Assembly (NCBI GenBank): GCA_014925825.1
Contig: JACGCK010000393.1
Span: forward strand, 1-29,129
Source: Pholiota molesta
Taxonomy: Eukaryota > Basidiomycota > Agaricomycetes > Agaricales > Strophariaceae
Direction of reading: 5' to 3'
DNA: 29,129 nt
Shown here: positions 10,980 through 21,426 of the stretch, one piece after another
Layout of the letters: every line of letters begins with the position of its first letter
Position numbering within the stretch: position 1 is the stretch's first letter
Notes under the pieces: model-generated
Told to the model about the DNA's origin: nothing
Database searches by the model: none
What the model saw: only the letters and a program-made list of their open reading frames with translations
Program-made: the position numbers and the translations under genes

Positions 10980-13900
10980 TTAGGACATATTCGAATCAGA
11001 AGCGTGCATAGGAATGTCAGGCCGTGACGGCGACGGCATGGGTCGTGGGGAGGCGGGCAGCCCCATCATCCGGGAATGGCGGTTCCCCCGATCCGAGTGC
11101 GACACCGCGACGTTGAGGCCTCTGCTTGCGGCGACGGTCGAGGCTTTCGAGGTGGACTTCGCGGTCGGGGTATTGGGCGGCTCCGGCTCCATTACCCGAA
11201 CGCCACTGTAGTCGCGCTGCTGGGCTTGGGCCGAGGCAGGACTAGACGACGAAGACTCCACGGTAAGCTCGCCCTCCGTCGTCTCCGTTCCGCTTTCGTC
11301 TTGCATGGAAAAGTCGTCGCCATCCGACTGCGCTTCCTCCGCGGACGCTAGATAGAGATCAATGATATGTGAATAAGAAAAATCCAGACATGAGGATTTC
11401 ATGACACGTACTGCTCAGTGTGCGACCAGCTAAGCCGAGGACTTGGTCTGCAGCGGCATCAGAATACTGACGACTGTTGCGTCGCAGTTCTGATGGATTT
11501 TCTGCAGCGTCTTCGCCTTCTTTGGGCCCGAGTTCGTCGTTATCAGCATCAACGTTGAAGACGCGGTTGAACTCCCCAAGCATCAAGCTGAATACCCCCG
11601 CAGGGATGCCCAAAGTGGGGCTGAACACGATACCGACATTGCGCATCGTCATCTTGTTCACGTTCGAGTTCTGGACGATCAGAATCAGATGCGCGGTTAG
11701 CGCGCGCAGGAGGCTGTAGTTGGCCAAAGGCAGCGCGGATATCAGCTGCGACAGCTCTTTGATCCTTTCCTGGGGGTCCACAAAATCTGCAGCGTCAGGT
11801 ATTAGCACATAAGCTATAACAAGTAAGAGATGAAGCAGAGGCACTTACCAATAACCGCAAGGAACCTGAGATGCAGGTCGCGAGTGAGGATGCTTGAGGG
11901 CAATTCGCGAAGGAAACTCTTGAGAAGGCCAGCGATCGCGTGCGGATCCCAGTACTCGTCCGATGCGAGCAGGTCCACGTCGCCCTCTGCACACGAAGAG
12001 TGAGCCCAAAAGCTACTCTGACAAAAACTGACACGGCCTACCACTATTGAACATGTCTTTCAGACCCTTGATCACGGCGGAGCTGCCGCTCAGCCTGTAG
12101 ATGCCTTCTTCCTGATCTGCCTTCTTCGCCTCCAGATACTGGATCGCGCGGAACACAATGGCCGGCAGATTGCATATCTGCGCGACGTCCAGCGCCTCTT
12201 CCAGGGCAACGCCAAACACCGCCCGAGGTGGGTACGCCGCTTGCAAGTGTGACTTGTCACCTAATAGTTTCAGAGAAAGGAAGCAGGGGGTGGCACACAG
12301 ATTGAGTTAACAATGAAAAATTTTGTATTGGGATCTGTAAAATGGATCTGCTTACCATTAGCTTTCCCAAAGCCCCAGAACGAGCGCGACTTGGCCTTCT
12401 CCCTCCGCTCGTTCGCGGCGGCGGACGGCTCGGGGGCGGGCGCGTCCTTGCCCCCGAACTTGAACCCAGACGGGATAGGGGCGCCGTTCATCGGGCCCGA
12501 GATCTTCACCTTGCCGCTCGCGTCGAGCTTCTCCGGGGACGGCACGCGCTCGGGCGGCGCGGCGGGCGCGGGCGACGCGCCCACGAGCGGGTAGAACGAC
12601 TTGCGCCCGTCGTCGCGCGGCCGGTGCCGCTCCGGCGAGTGCTGGCGGTGCGCCCGCGTCGGCGTGTGCATGCCCGCCGCCGCCGCCGCAGCAGCAGCAG
12701 CGGCGGCGGCCCCCATGTCGGAGTAATGCCCCAGCTCGGAGTTCGCGCGCTGCGGCTGCAGCGGCGCGGACGCCGTGCCGTCCATGTGCAGGCTGCCCTG
12801 GCCGTTGGACAGAGGCGAGGCGTCAGGGAGGCTCGACGGCAGGCCGCTGCCCGCGTTTGCGCCGCCGCCGCGCTTGTACGCCTCGAACCCGCCCCCGGCA
12901 GCGGAGGGCCCCTGCCGGTCGATGGGCGAGGGGTCGACGGACCGCGAGGGGCTGGACGAGCGCAGGTAGTCGTCCGCGCCCGGACCCAGGCTGCGCGCCG
13001 CGCCCACGGGGATGGGCTTGCTGCTGGTGCGCGGCGGCGGCGCCTGCACCGCGAGATCGCTGGAGCTCACGCTCGCGCGCGGCTGCGCGCCGGCGGCGGC
13101 GACGGAGTTGCTCTGCACGGACGTCAGGCCCGCGGCGGGGCTGAAGACGACGTCGTCGCTGTAGACGCCGGTGTAGTAGCGCACGAGCATCTCGACCCAG
13201 CTGTCGCGGTCCTCGTCGCTCTCCGCGCAGAGGACGTGCCGCGGGTGGCTCCCGCCGGGCGCCTTCTTCGCCTCGACGATGAGGAAGGCGTGGCGGTACT
13301 CCTTCTCGTCGTCCGAGGGCGGCCGCTCCGTCCGGTGCTGGCGCGCGATCTGCGCCCCGGTGATGACGATGGAGCCGAGGTGGGCGCCGCCGCGCTGTGA
13401 CACGCACGTAAAGGTAAGTGATTGAAAAAGATAAAGATACGGATATGGCTGACTTACGCAATCGTAGTATTCGAGCACGGGTCCTTGCAGGACGAAGAAG
13501 CGCGTCTTCCATCCGCCAAAGTTCTTGCCTCGCTTGGTCAGGTAGCCTTCCTTGTGGCCGGCCTGCATCACAGGCTGCTTCTGGTCGCGCACAATATCAG
13601 ACGTAAAAAACGCGATCACTTCGTCGTTGTTCTTCACAGGCAGCTGGATCAGCGTCTGCAGGTAGTTTTCGAGAACAGCCTGTGCAGAAGCAGACGCAGA
13701 TTACGAGGCGGTATAATCAATTTTTTTGGTTGAGTAAAATGAACATCGCATGCGCTGATGGAAACGAAACACACACCTTTCTCTGATCCACCTTCGCCGG
13801 CGCGTGGTCCTTCCACAGCTTGCCCTCCGGCAGACTCGCGATCCTTTTCCCGACGCCCTTCCCGACGCTGTTCCTTACGCGCTGGTCGAGCCCGAGCACG

Positions 13901-16332
13901 TCCGAGTACATCTTCTCCACCTTCCACCCGTCCTTCCCGCTGCCCGGGTGCACGGACACGACGAAGGACAGCACCTCCTTCCCGCGGTCGTTCGGGCGCA
14001 CGAAGGAGTGCGAGACGGTGATCGTGGTGTGCGGCAGGTCCGCGGCGAGGAGGGGCAGAGCGCGGAAGGAGGGCTGCTGCGCTGCTTCCCGCGCGCCCGA
14101 TGCGTCTTGCTGCTGCTGTTGGGGCTGAGCTTGGGCGTCGGGCGGCGGGGTCAGGCCTGTGGACTCGGTCCGCTGGACAGGCGGCTGCTGCCCGGGGTAC
14201 GGAGGCTCCTGCATGGTGGGATAGGCCTCGTCGCCGGGATGAGACGGGTTATTGTGCTGCTGCTGCTGCTGCTGATCGGGCATTGCTTGCGCGTGTTTTG
14301 ACGGAGACGGCGCTGGGGCCGGCGGCGGCGGCGACTGCAGGGATTGTGAAAGCGGCTGCTGCTGTTGTTGTTGTTGTTGTTGCGGTGGTGGCGGGGCGTA
14401 GAGGAGCGTCGCTGGGTCCTGGCCGCCCAGGCTCTGCTGCCGTGGCATGTACATGGGGGACGGCGGAGGGAGCGGAAATTCTTCAGCACCCACACGTGAC
14501 TTTTCCCGTCGCTTGCCCGGGGTCGCCTCGCCCGGGGTGGGGGAGTGGGTCAGGTAATTGTTCGTGAAATCGGCTTGGGAAGATGCGTATGCTAAGTAAC
14601 TCGTGGTCGTATTGTTCGTATTGTTGTCCTGGGAGGAGCGGGTGTGCGGTGGGAGGCTGTCGAAGGCTGGGGTTTATTGTAAAGGTTAGTGGCCAGGAAC
14701 CAGGATGGGATGGCTTATTGTGTTATACGCACATGGATTGCTAGCGTTGACGGTGATATCTCCAGGATTATCAGCCGTGGCATCCAGCTCGGATCCCTCC
14801 TCGTCTTCTTCCTCTTCTTCCTCCATATCCAGAAATTCGCTCTCGCGGCCGATGTCCTTCGATTCGCTAGGGGGTGGGTATACAGCGTTGGACAGCTTCG
14901 ACCGGGCGGTGAAGGTCTCTGCGCGCGGGCTGGCGACGGGCGACTCGGTCATGTTCTGGATGTACCTGCTGGCCTCGTCCGGCAGCGAGATGCGGGAGTC
15001 GCGCGAGCCGAAATGCGGGCGGGTGTCCACGCCGAGCAGCTGCGGCGACGGGCTGGGCGCCGGCGGCGAGCTGACCACCGCGGGCGACGAGGTCGCGGGC
15101 GGCGACAGGGCCCGCTGGCGCGCGAGGAGACTCTCGGACGACGCGCTGAACGGGTTGTGGAAGTGCGCGGGGGCGGTGGCTGGGGTAAGCGCCGCGGGGT
15201 GGTGCTGTTGCGAGGGCGTGGGCTGATTGCCGCCGAAGTTATGCGAGCTGATGCTGGACGAGCCCGAGTTCGTGGCGGAGTTCGAGGAGAGGACGCTGCT
15301 GCCGGAGGTGACGACGCTGCTGACGCTGTCGGCGAGGCTGGGTTTTCGGGGGTGGGGCAGCGGGCGCGGAGCCGGAGGCGCATAAATGCCGTTTCCGCCA
15401 GGGTTGTGTGTCATGTTGGTTTGCTCGCCAGAGGTGGGCGGTTTGGAGGAGGTGGAGGAGTCGGGTGAGTCGGAGATGGTATATGCGGAGAGGGTATCGA
15501 CGCGAGTGGGTACGACGAGGGGGAGGGCGAGGGTCTGGAGGACTGCCGCGCAGGGGTAATGGGGGCAGGCAAGGGCGGACCTGGAGGCGGGCTGCTGCTT
15601 CTTGTTGAGGCTAGGATGGAGGGCTGGTTGCCGTTGGGTTGATAAGAAGTCTCGCTTGAGCGAAATGCCATGGGATCGTAGGAACGAGAGGGCTGAGGTG
15701 GATGGGGGTGATGGGAACTTCGTGGAGTGGCTGTAGAGATGAGATGAGAATGGAACACGAGATGATTCGTGATAGTACCTACCAATGTCATCAGAGTTGT
15801 GGCGAGGGTTCGAGCCTCTATTTTGAGAGGTGGGTTGGTTGATGGATGTGACGCTGGAAAGAGTGTCCAAGCTTGGCCGTGAACCGCGTTCCCTCTGACG
15901 CTTGTCGACGACGCCGTTGGGAACGCCGTTGAGGGCGGCCAGTTTGGCCTTGTAGGAATCACGCTCGCTACGAATGCGTTCGAGCTCCTTGAGGATTTGG
16001 TTGTAGCCCGTGCGTTGCTTTTCGATCAGTTTCCAGAGTTGGGTATTTTGGCCGGACAGGACATTGCGGTCGGTGACGACCTGTTCCAGGGCGGCCTTTG
16101 TGGGATCTGGAGACGAAGCATGCTGTCGCAGGAGCGCCTCTACGGTGATAGGTTGGGGGGCGACCTGGCCAACGGGGGCAGAGGTGGAAGCAGAGGGCAG
16201 GTGGGTAAACGACGCCGAGGCAGAGGAGGACGCTGTCTGGCGGAGGGAGGGCGCTGGGGAGGGCTGTGAGGCGGGGAAGGGGTGGCGGTCAGCGGATCTT
16301 GTGGGGGTGGCCTGGGGATTGGAGTAGGCCAT
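10980..16332 (-). CDS. BEM3: Bem3-like Rho GTPase-activating protein (coiled coil-PX-PH-RhoGAP)
   Basis: My model has ten exons: 16332-15783, 15730-15581, 15542-14733, 14666-13777, 13679-13458, 13394-12356, 12260-12042, 11986-11849, 11786-11412 and 11347-10980, giving 1586 residues. Order: a coiled coil near residues 80-138 ('LIEKQRTGYNQILKELERIR'), Ser/Pro- and Gln-rich linkers, a PX domain at about 710-845 ('TTITVSHSFV', 'LPEGKLWKDHAPAKVDQRK'), a PH domain at about 842-950 ('KEGYLTKRGKNFGGWKTRFF', ending 'DRDSWVEMLVRYYTG'), a poly-Ala run, and RhoGAP from about 1233. The arginine finger is in 'EGIYRLSGSS' (about R1276); the conserved Asn is in 'MRNVGIVFSPTL'. By family it stimulates GTP hydrolysis on Cdc42/Rho at sites of polarised growth, with PX and PH binding phosphoinositides. 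The PX-PH-RhoGAP order matches yeast Bem3, which is shorter (about 1128). Introns are GT-AG. The 38-nt intron 15543-15580 is doubtful, and the 63-nt intron 13395-13457 is a multiple of three without stops. Gene identity is firm; exon 2 is not. Confidence 0.93.
12673..12711 (-). repeat. GCN repeat encoding poly-alanine in the Bem3-like protein
   Basis: A run of GCC/GCA/GCG-type codons on the + strand, read as a stretch of alanines with one or two flanking residues in the linker between the PH and RhoGAP domains. Such tracts vary in length between strains. Confidence 0.8.
14355..14382 (-). repeat. CAA/CAG repeat encoding poly-glutamine in the Bem3-like protein
   Basis: About nine glutamine codons, mostly CAA, in the linker before the PX domain. 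Further glutamine runs follow on the protein at about 14257-14277 and 14105-14125. They are low-complexity linker, not part of a folded domain. Confidence 0.8.
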
Positions 16333-16509
16333 GGCCGTCGAGCACAGAGATCAGTTCATGTTGCCACCCAAATAATTACTCACACGTGACCCCAACTTCT
16401 CGTCTCCACCAATCATATTCTGCTCCTACTTACTCCAACCACTGTCTGCTGTAGTACTAGTAGCGTAGGCCATACGCTTTCTTTCTTTCTTGTGCTGTCC
16501 ATCAGACAG
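16333..16509. promoter_or_regulatory. Divergent promoter, Bem3-like gene / serine dehydratase
   Basis: Only 177 nt separate the two start codons, so both promoters must lie here or extend into the first exons. Visible elements are an E-box CACGTG at 16383-16388, a CCAAT box at 16409-16413 on the + strand (binding site type of the fungal HAP/CCAAT complex), and a pyrimidine tract CTTTCTTTCTTTC at about 16476-16489, just before the dehydratase start, typical of fungal transcription start regions. Binding is inferred from motif matches only. Confidence 0.6.
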
Positions 16510-19500
16510 ATGCGCTTGTCACCCAGTCTCCTCAGAACCGTATCTAGGCTAACCGTGACAGCAAGGCGCTCTAAATGCAGCACTCGCCTCCCCGGCCTCC
16601 CCACCGCAACAACTAGAACAATAGCCAACGTCGCTCTCAAGCCCGTCGGCGACGATCACGATCCAGATGTCCCCGTCGAGCGCCATCGTCCAGAGCACGC
16701 TGTTATCTCCACCTTTGACCTGTTCAGTATCGGAGGTCCGTCGCCCTCCCTAACCCTCGGCCCCCGTCTAATCTGCTCGCAGTCGGCCCCTCCTCCTCCC
16801 ACACCGTCGGCCCTATGCGCGCTGCAAAGATTTTCATCACCGATCTCAAGGAGCTCGACTTGCTAGAAAAAGTGCGCGTCGAATACACTCTGTCTGCACG
16901 TGCGCTCATCCGCGCGTCTTTCTTCACAGGTCAATACCGTCAAGATAAACTTGTACGTGCTGTTCTTTCTCATGTTATGGAAATAGCTCAATTCCCACTT
17001 GTCCTTTAGGTATGGGTCATTGGCAGCTACAGGTGTGCAATACAAACCCATTTATTGTACTTATTCAAACGGTTGCCAATGCGTTGTTTTCAAGGCAAAG
17101 GGTGTGTATCTTGCATTTCTATCGATCAACTTTATCTTCAACTTTTGTTCTATGTCTGCAACAGACATCACACACCTCAAGCAATCCTACTCGGTCTAGA
17201 AGGTTGCTCCTTCCGTCGATTCGCCTGAACACGCTGAAATATATTTTTATGTCTCCCAGGCTCCGACCCCGAAACCATTGATACGGGCACAATCCCCTCG
17301 CGCTATGCAGACATCGTCCAGAACAAGACCCTCATGCTCGGCGGCCACCATCGAATAACATACGACATGGACCGCGACATGCTCTGGCGCTGGGACCAAG
17401 TCCTAAAAACACACCCGAATGGCATGCGTTTCAGTTGTTTCGACCAAAACGGCGATATGTTGGCTACTAATGAATATTTCAGCGTCGGAGGGGGTTTCGT
17501 CGTGAATGAGAAAACGAAGGGCATGTGTGTCGTTATTGACTACGTGAGCGAGGGACTAATGCGGGGCTTTTGTAGTGGATGAGAACTTGTTTTATAAAGG
17601 CGTTGATAAGACCAAGGTCCACGGCGCGAGGTTGCACCAAACGCATTCGTTGACAGACCCAGCGGACCATCCCGTAATACCAGCCGTGGCTTCCGCCCAG
17701 CAGGCCAGCGACGCGGAAAGCGCCAAATCCAGCGAGCCCGAGTATAACGATCCGCCGTACGCATTTGACACTGGAAACTCGCTGTTGGCTCTCACCAAGA
17801 AACATAATGTACGCCATGCCGTATGTTGCTCCATGCGCCCGTTCTGAAAAGGCGATATTAGATGACGATCGCGCAAATCGTGCATGACAATGAGGTCCGT
17901 ACACCGTCCCTTCCTTTCCGTGTGTGTCCCTCCTTTTTTAACATATGTCGGGCCTCTAGAAATCTTTCGGCTATACGGACGAGGACATCCACGATAAGGC
18001 CAGCCACCCTCCTCGCTCGCGCGGCTGAATGACGCGTTTTACTGATACGGGGGCCTCTTGGTTAGATCATGCGCATCTGGCAAGTCATGGACGAGTGCAT
18101 CCACACGGGCGTGTCGACCGCGGAGACGACGCTGCCTGGGCGCCTCGGGCTCCGCCGGCGCGCGCCGATGCTCTATAGGCGCTTGATGCGCGGGTAAGCG
18201 CGGCGTGCCCCCCTTTTCTACGTACTCGGAACACCGCTAATGTACGCACGTCATTGCTTGTTTTGTGTCTTCCTGTTTCGGTATAGGTTCTACCCTGGCG
18301 TCGCGGCGCCTGCGCGCCCCGCGCTCGGTGCGGGCGCGGGGTGGGCGGCGCAGGCCGAGGCGGTTCGCGCGCCGCCGCCGGCTGGAGAGGAGATGGATCT
18401 GGGGTCTCCCGCGATGGACGCGCGCGCGAGCGCGACGGAGCGCTACCGTCCCGCGAACGTCCGCGGCGGGGCGGCGGCGGACGCGGACCCGGCGGCGGAG
18501 CGCCGCGGGAGGGGCGTTAGGGCGCCCGGGGCGGGAAGGGCGCCGCGCGTGACGGGCTCGTTCGACCATGCGCTTTTGCCGATGCCGCCTGTGAGTGGGC
18601 TTGTGTGTGCGGGAGGAAGTGGTGGTGCTGACGGTCTTCCTTTTATTCTTTTCTTGATGTGCGATGCGGTGGGTGGTTAGAGGAGGACGGTGATACCCGC
18701 GATGGACTTTTTGTCGTGCTACGCGATTGCGGTGAACGAGGTGAACGCGTCGGGCGGGCGGATCGTGACGTCGCCCACGAACGGCGCGGCGGGCGTGATC
18801 CCGGCGGTGTTGAAGTATATCATTGAGGTGCGTTGTGTGTGTGGTGTGTTGGGGCAGCTCTATGGCCGGTGTTATCATAAGTACGAGGGGTGCTGATACT
18901 GTTTGTTATGTTGCGTGCTGTTCTCGTTTGGTTGGGGTGTCGGCGGATTTTAGTTTGTGAGCGACGATCCGGAGAAGAGCATCCAGACGTTCTTGTTGAC
19001 GGCATCCGTGCGTGGTGTTTACGTTTGGGTTCTGATGAGGAGACGACTGATCAGTGTGTATGATTTTGTTAGGCTGTGGGTATGCTGTTCAAGAGAGGGA
19101 GTACGATCTCGGCAGCGGAGGGTGGGTGTCAAGCTGAGGTTGGAGGTACGTTCGAGGTGATATATTACTTGGCTTTAATCAATCGCTCATAATGTGTATC
19201 TCAGTTGCTTGTTCGATGGCCAGCGCTGGGTTTGCGGCGTGTATGGGAGGTTAGTGCCATTTGTTCACCTCCAGCAATTTTGATCTTGTTTAATGTTGGA
19301 AATTAGCATCCCCAGAAACGGTTCTGCAGGTCTGCTAACCCTTTCTCATGGCTGAAAGAGCCCTGCTGATCCAGTTCTTTTGGTCACGGTGTATAGGCTG
19401 CAGAAATAGGGATTGGTACGACTTCTTCTGGCTATGGGAGAAAATATTGAATACCGATGATATTAATATTTTTTTGTCCTTTTGCAGAACACAATCTCGG

Positions 19501-20103
19501 GCTAACGTGTGATCCCATCGACGGTCTCGTACAAGTGCCCTGCATCGTAAGTGGTTCTGATACACCCGCTGAACATGGAGGGTCATGCTCATGTTGGCTA
19601 TATATAGGAACGCAATAGTCTCGGAGGTACGTTGGCGACGGTTTCCTAGAACGCTGTATATGAGAGGACGTGAAGTGTTCATTGGGTGTTCCGATTTTTG
19701 TTTTGTTTTTCCACAGCCGTCAAAGCCGTTACCGCCGCGCAGCTGTCGATGGCTAGCGATGGGGTGTATAGCGTTACCCTGGACGAAGCTATCGAGGCCA
19801 TGCGTCTGACAGCCGCGGATATGAGCGTAAAATACAAGGAAACGAGTCTCTCGGTATGTTCTCTGCTCTGTGATCTGCGATCGGTGGGGTTTTATTGATG
19901 GTCTATCTATCTCTTGCTATATAGGGCTTGGCTGTAAGTTTTTTTTCTTCTCTGGTGCTTCTGATGTGCTTGGTCCTGATGAATGTTGGACAGACGACTG
20001 TGAGGATACCGTTGACTGTTCCAGCTTGGTGCGTATTTTTCTTCCTTCGGTGTTCACATGCAGTCTATTAATACGCGAATAATATTGATATGTATACAGT
20101 TGA
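16510..20103 (+). CDS. Mitochondrial-type [4Fe-4S] L-serine dehydratase (L-serine ammonia-lyase)
   Basis: Spliced from 24 exons into 677 residues: 16510-16735, 16783-16871, 16930-16952, 17010-17032, 17095-17101, 17165-17202, 17260-17526, 17576-17808, 17862-17894, 17960-17998, 18066-18193, 18287-18590, 18681-18827, 18954-19007, 19073-19145, 19205-19249, 19307-19329, 19397-19415, 19488-19546, 19608-19626, 19717-19853, 19925-19933, 19994-20028, 20100-20103. It converts L-serine to pyruvate and ammonia. Residues 1-45 are Arg/Ser/Thr-rich without acids, like a mitochondrial presequence. The beta domain carries '[13 protein letters not shown]' (75-87) and 'TGKGHH'; the alpha domain carries '[13 protein letters not shown]'. 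Cluster cysteines are C556 ('EGGCQAEVG'), C598 ('LTCDP') and C609 ('VPCIERN'); their 42 and 11 spacings match what I recall for the Legionella enzyme. The last residue is cysteine. This is the bacterial-type iron-sulfur enzyme, not the PLP-dependent one. Oddities are a 7-nt exon, a GC-AG intron (17999-18065) and a low-complexity insert of about 95 residues (about 374-470). The exon 7-8 junction is less certain than the rest. Confidence 0.93.
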
Positions 20104-21426
20104 GCTTGTTGGTTTTTAGATCATCACATCGTGCGCTTTGTCGTCTTGCTTCTGAGTCTGTTTTTTTCCCTTGGACTTGGAAAATTTTCTCTTGATCGTG
20201 CGTATATCATACATATATAGATTCTTCGTAGAAGCCCGATAGAACATGTTAGAATTTGGTTTTTAGATGGACAGAGTATTATAGACTCGACGTGACATGT
20301 CAAAGTGTGGCATCGGCTGTGGATGGGTCGTTCGATCTTTCGTGTCGAAGCGGGATACGTGGACGCATGCGTGCACCTCGCGCGTCCGCAGAGCCCACGG
20401 CACTGCGCAGCCTGAGTTCGGAACCATGCGATGTGGGAGAATCAGAACGTTCTTCTTGGGTGGATGTATGCTCGGTGTAGGTACGTGTTCATGTCTATGT
20501 ATTCATTTAAGCATCATGGTGACTCGAAATGAAGCCAAGTACAGTTAGGGTGGAATTACAGGGCGGCGTACGTGTTAATTTAGGAGAACTGCCATAAGTG
20601 GGTGGAGCCGTGGATGCGACCGACTTCGACTGAGGCACATACACTTACGAGAGAGGCTTGGTGTGCGCAATTTTATTTGGTGGGCGTGACGAGATGGATC
20701 TTGGATCAATCATGTTCTGTGGGTAGCGCACACGCAGGCTCCTAGACGACAGCGCTAAGCAGAGCAATGACTCGAGAAGAAGAAATTTATAGACGGCCGT
20801 CCCCAGAGAATCAGACGCGAGCAGCGTAGGTGACAGGGAAGGGCGGTATGTGCACACAACCTGCATATGGTGGAGGTTGTAAGCGAGAGTGTTTTGTTGG
20901 CTGTTGAAACGTTGACAGTGTGTTCGAGAATCCGATTAGACATTTCTGTCTGTCCATCATTGTGATCTTTCAGGAGAAGAAATCCGAAAGCCGAGATTGA
21001 AGATGGATGGTTGAGAGCCGAAGAGAACCGTCGACGAGAGTTATCGTATTTGTTGGGCCTCGCAGAAAAAGAAAAAGGGCTATAAAAAAAAAGTGGGTAG
21101 CTTCGCTGGGGGGTTCGTCGAGTCTTACTCGGGCCAGCATGATTCTAAATGATGGGATGGCTGTAGACCGTCCTGGTAGTCCTAGTGAAGAGGTCTTGCA
21201 CCTAATACATACTCTGAATTTGCTCTGAATCCTGGGCTTGATGGTTGTCGAACAAAGAGTAAAGATGAACGTTGCCACCGTTGGGCAGCTCGGGCGGGCC
21301 GGGCATACCGGCCTGGCGGTGGATCGTCGATCGCGAGCTTGTTCCTCCCAAACGTTGACGGCCTGGTGCCCTCTCCTATGTTCTTCCTTGCTCCTTGCTC
21401 CTATTTTCGAAGCTGCATCTTCTGAA
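20104..21426. other. Intergenic region, no gene called
   Basis: The first part is T-rich and probably includes the 3' untranslated region of the serine dehydratase. Short frames exist on both strands (for example 20256-20480 on +, 20970-21278 on -), but none has a recognisable motif or conserved-looking exon boundary. Near 21065-21092 there is an A-rich tract with TATAAAA (21081-21087), about 340 nt upstream of the next gene. An in-frame extension of the DUF1295 gene start back to about 21238 is open but does not resemble the family. Confidence 0.5.

Noticed and set aside
12342..13400. 352-residue + strand frame opposite the Bem3-like gene
   Set aside because: Arg/Ala-rich translation mirroring GC-rich coding DNA on the other strand; the minus strand carries the PH domain and linker.
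15808..15828. GGTTCGAGCC-like tRNA B-box
   Set aside because: It lies inside Bem3-like coding sequence with no A-box or cloverleaf around it. I found no convincing tRNA anywhere in the window.
9795..20103. Possible amino-acid metabolism cluster (Shr3, serine dehydratase, with the Ecl1-like factor further left)
   Set aside because: The genes are separated by an unrelated RhoGAP and a long gene-poor stretch, lie on different strands, and include no tailoring enzymes or transporters; chance neighbourhood is simpler.
20256..20480. 74-residue + strand frame downstream of the serine dehydratase
   Set aside because: No motif, no supporting exon chain; more likely 3' flanking sequence.
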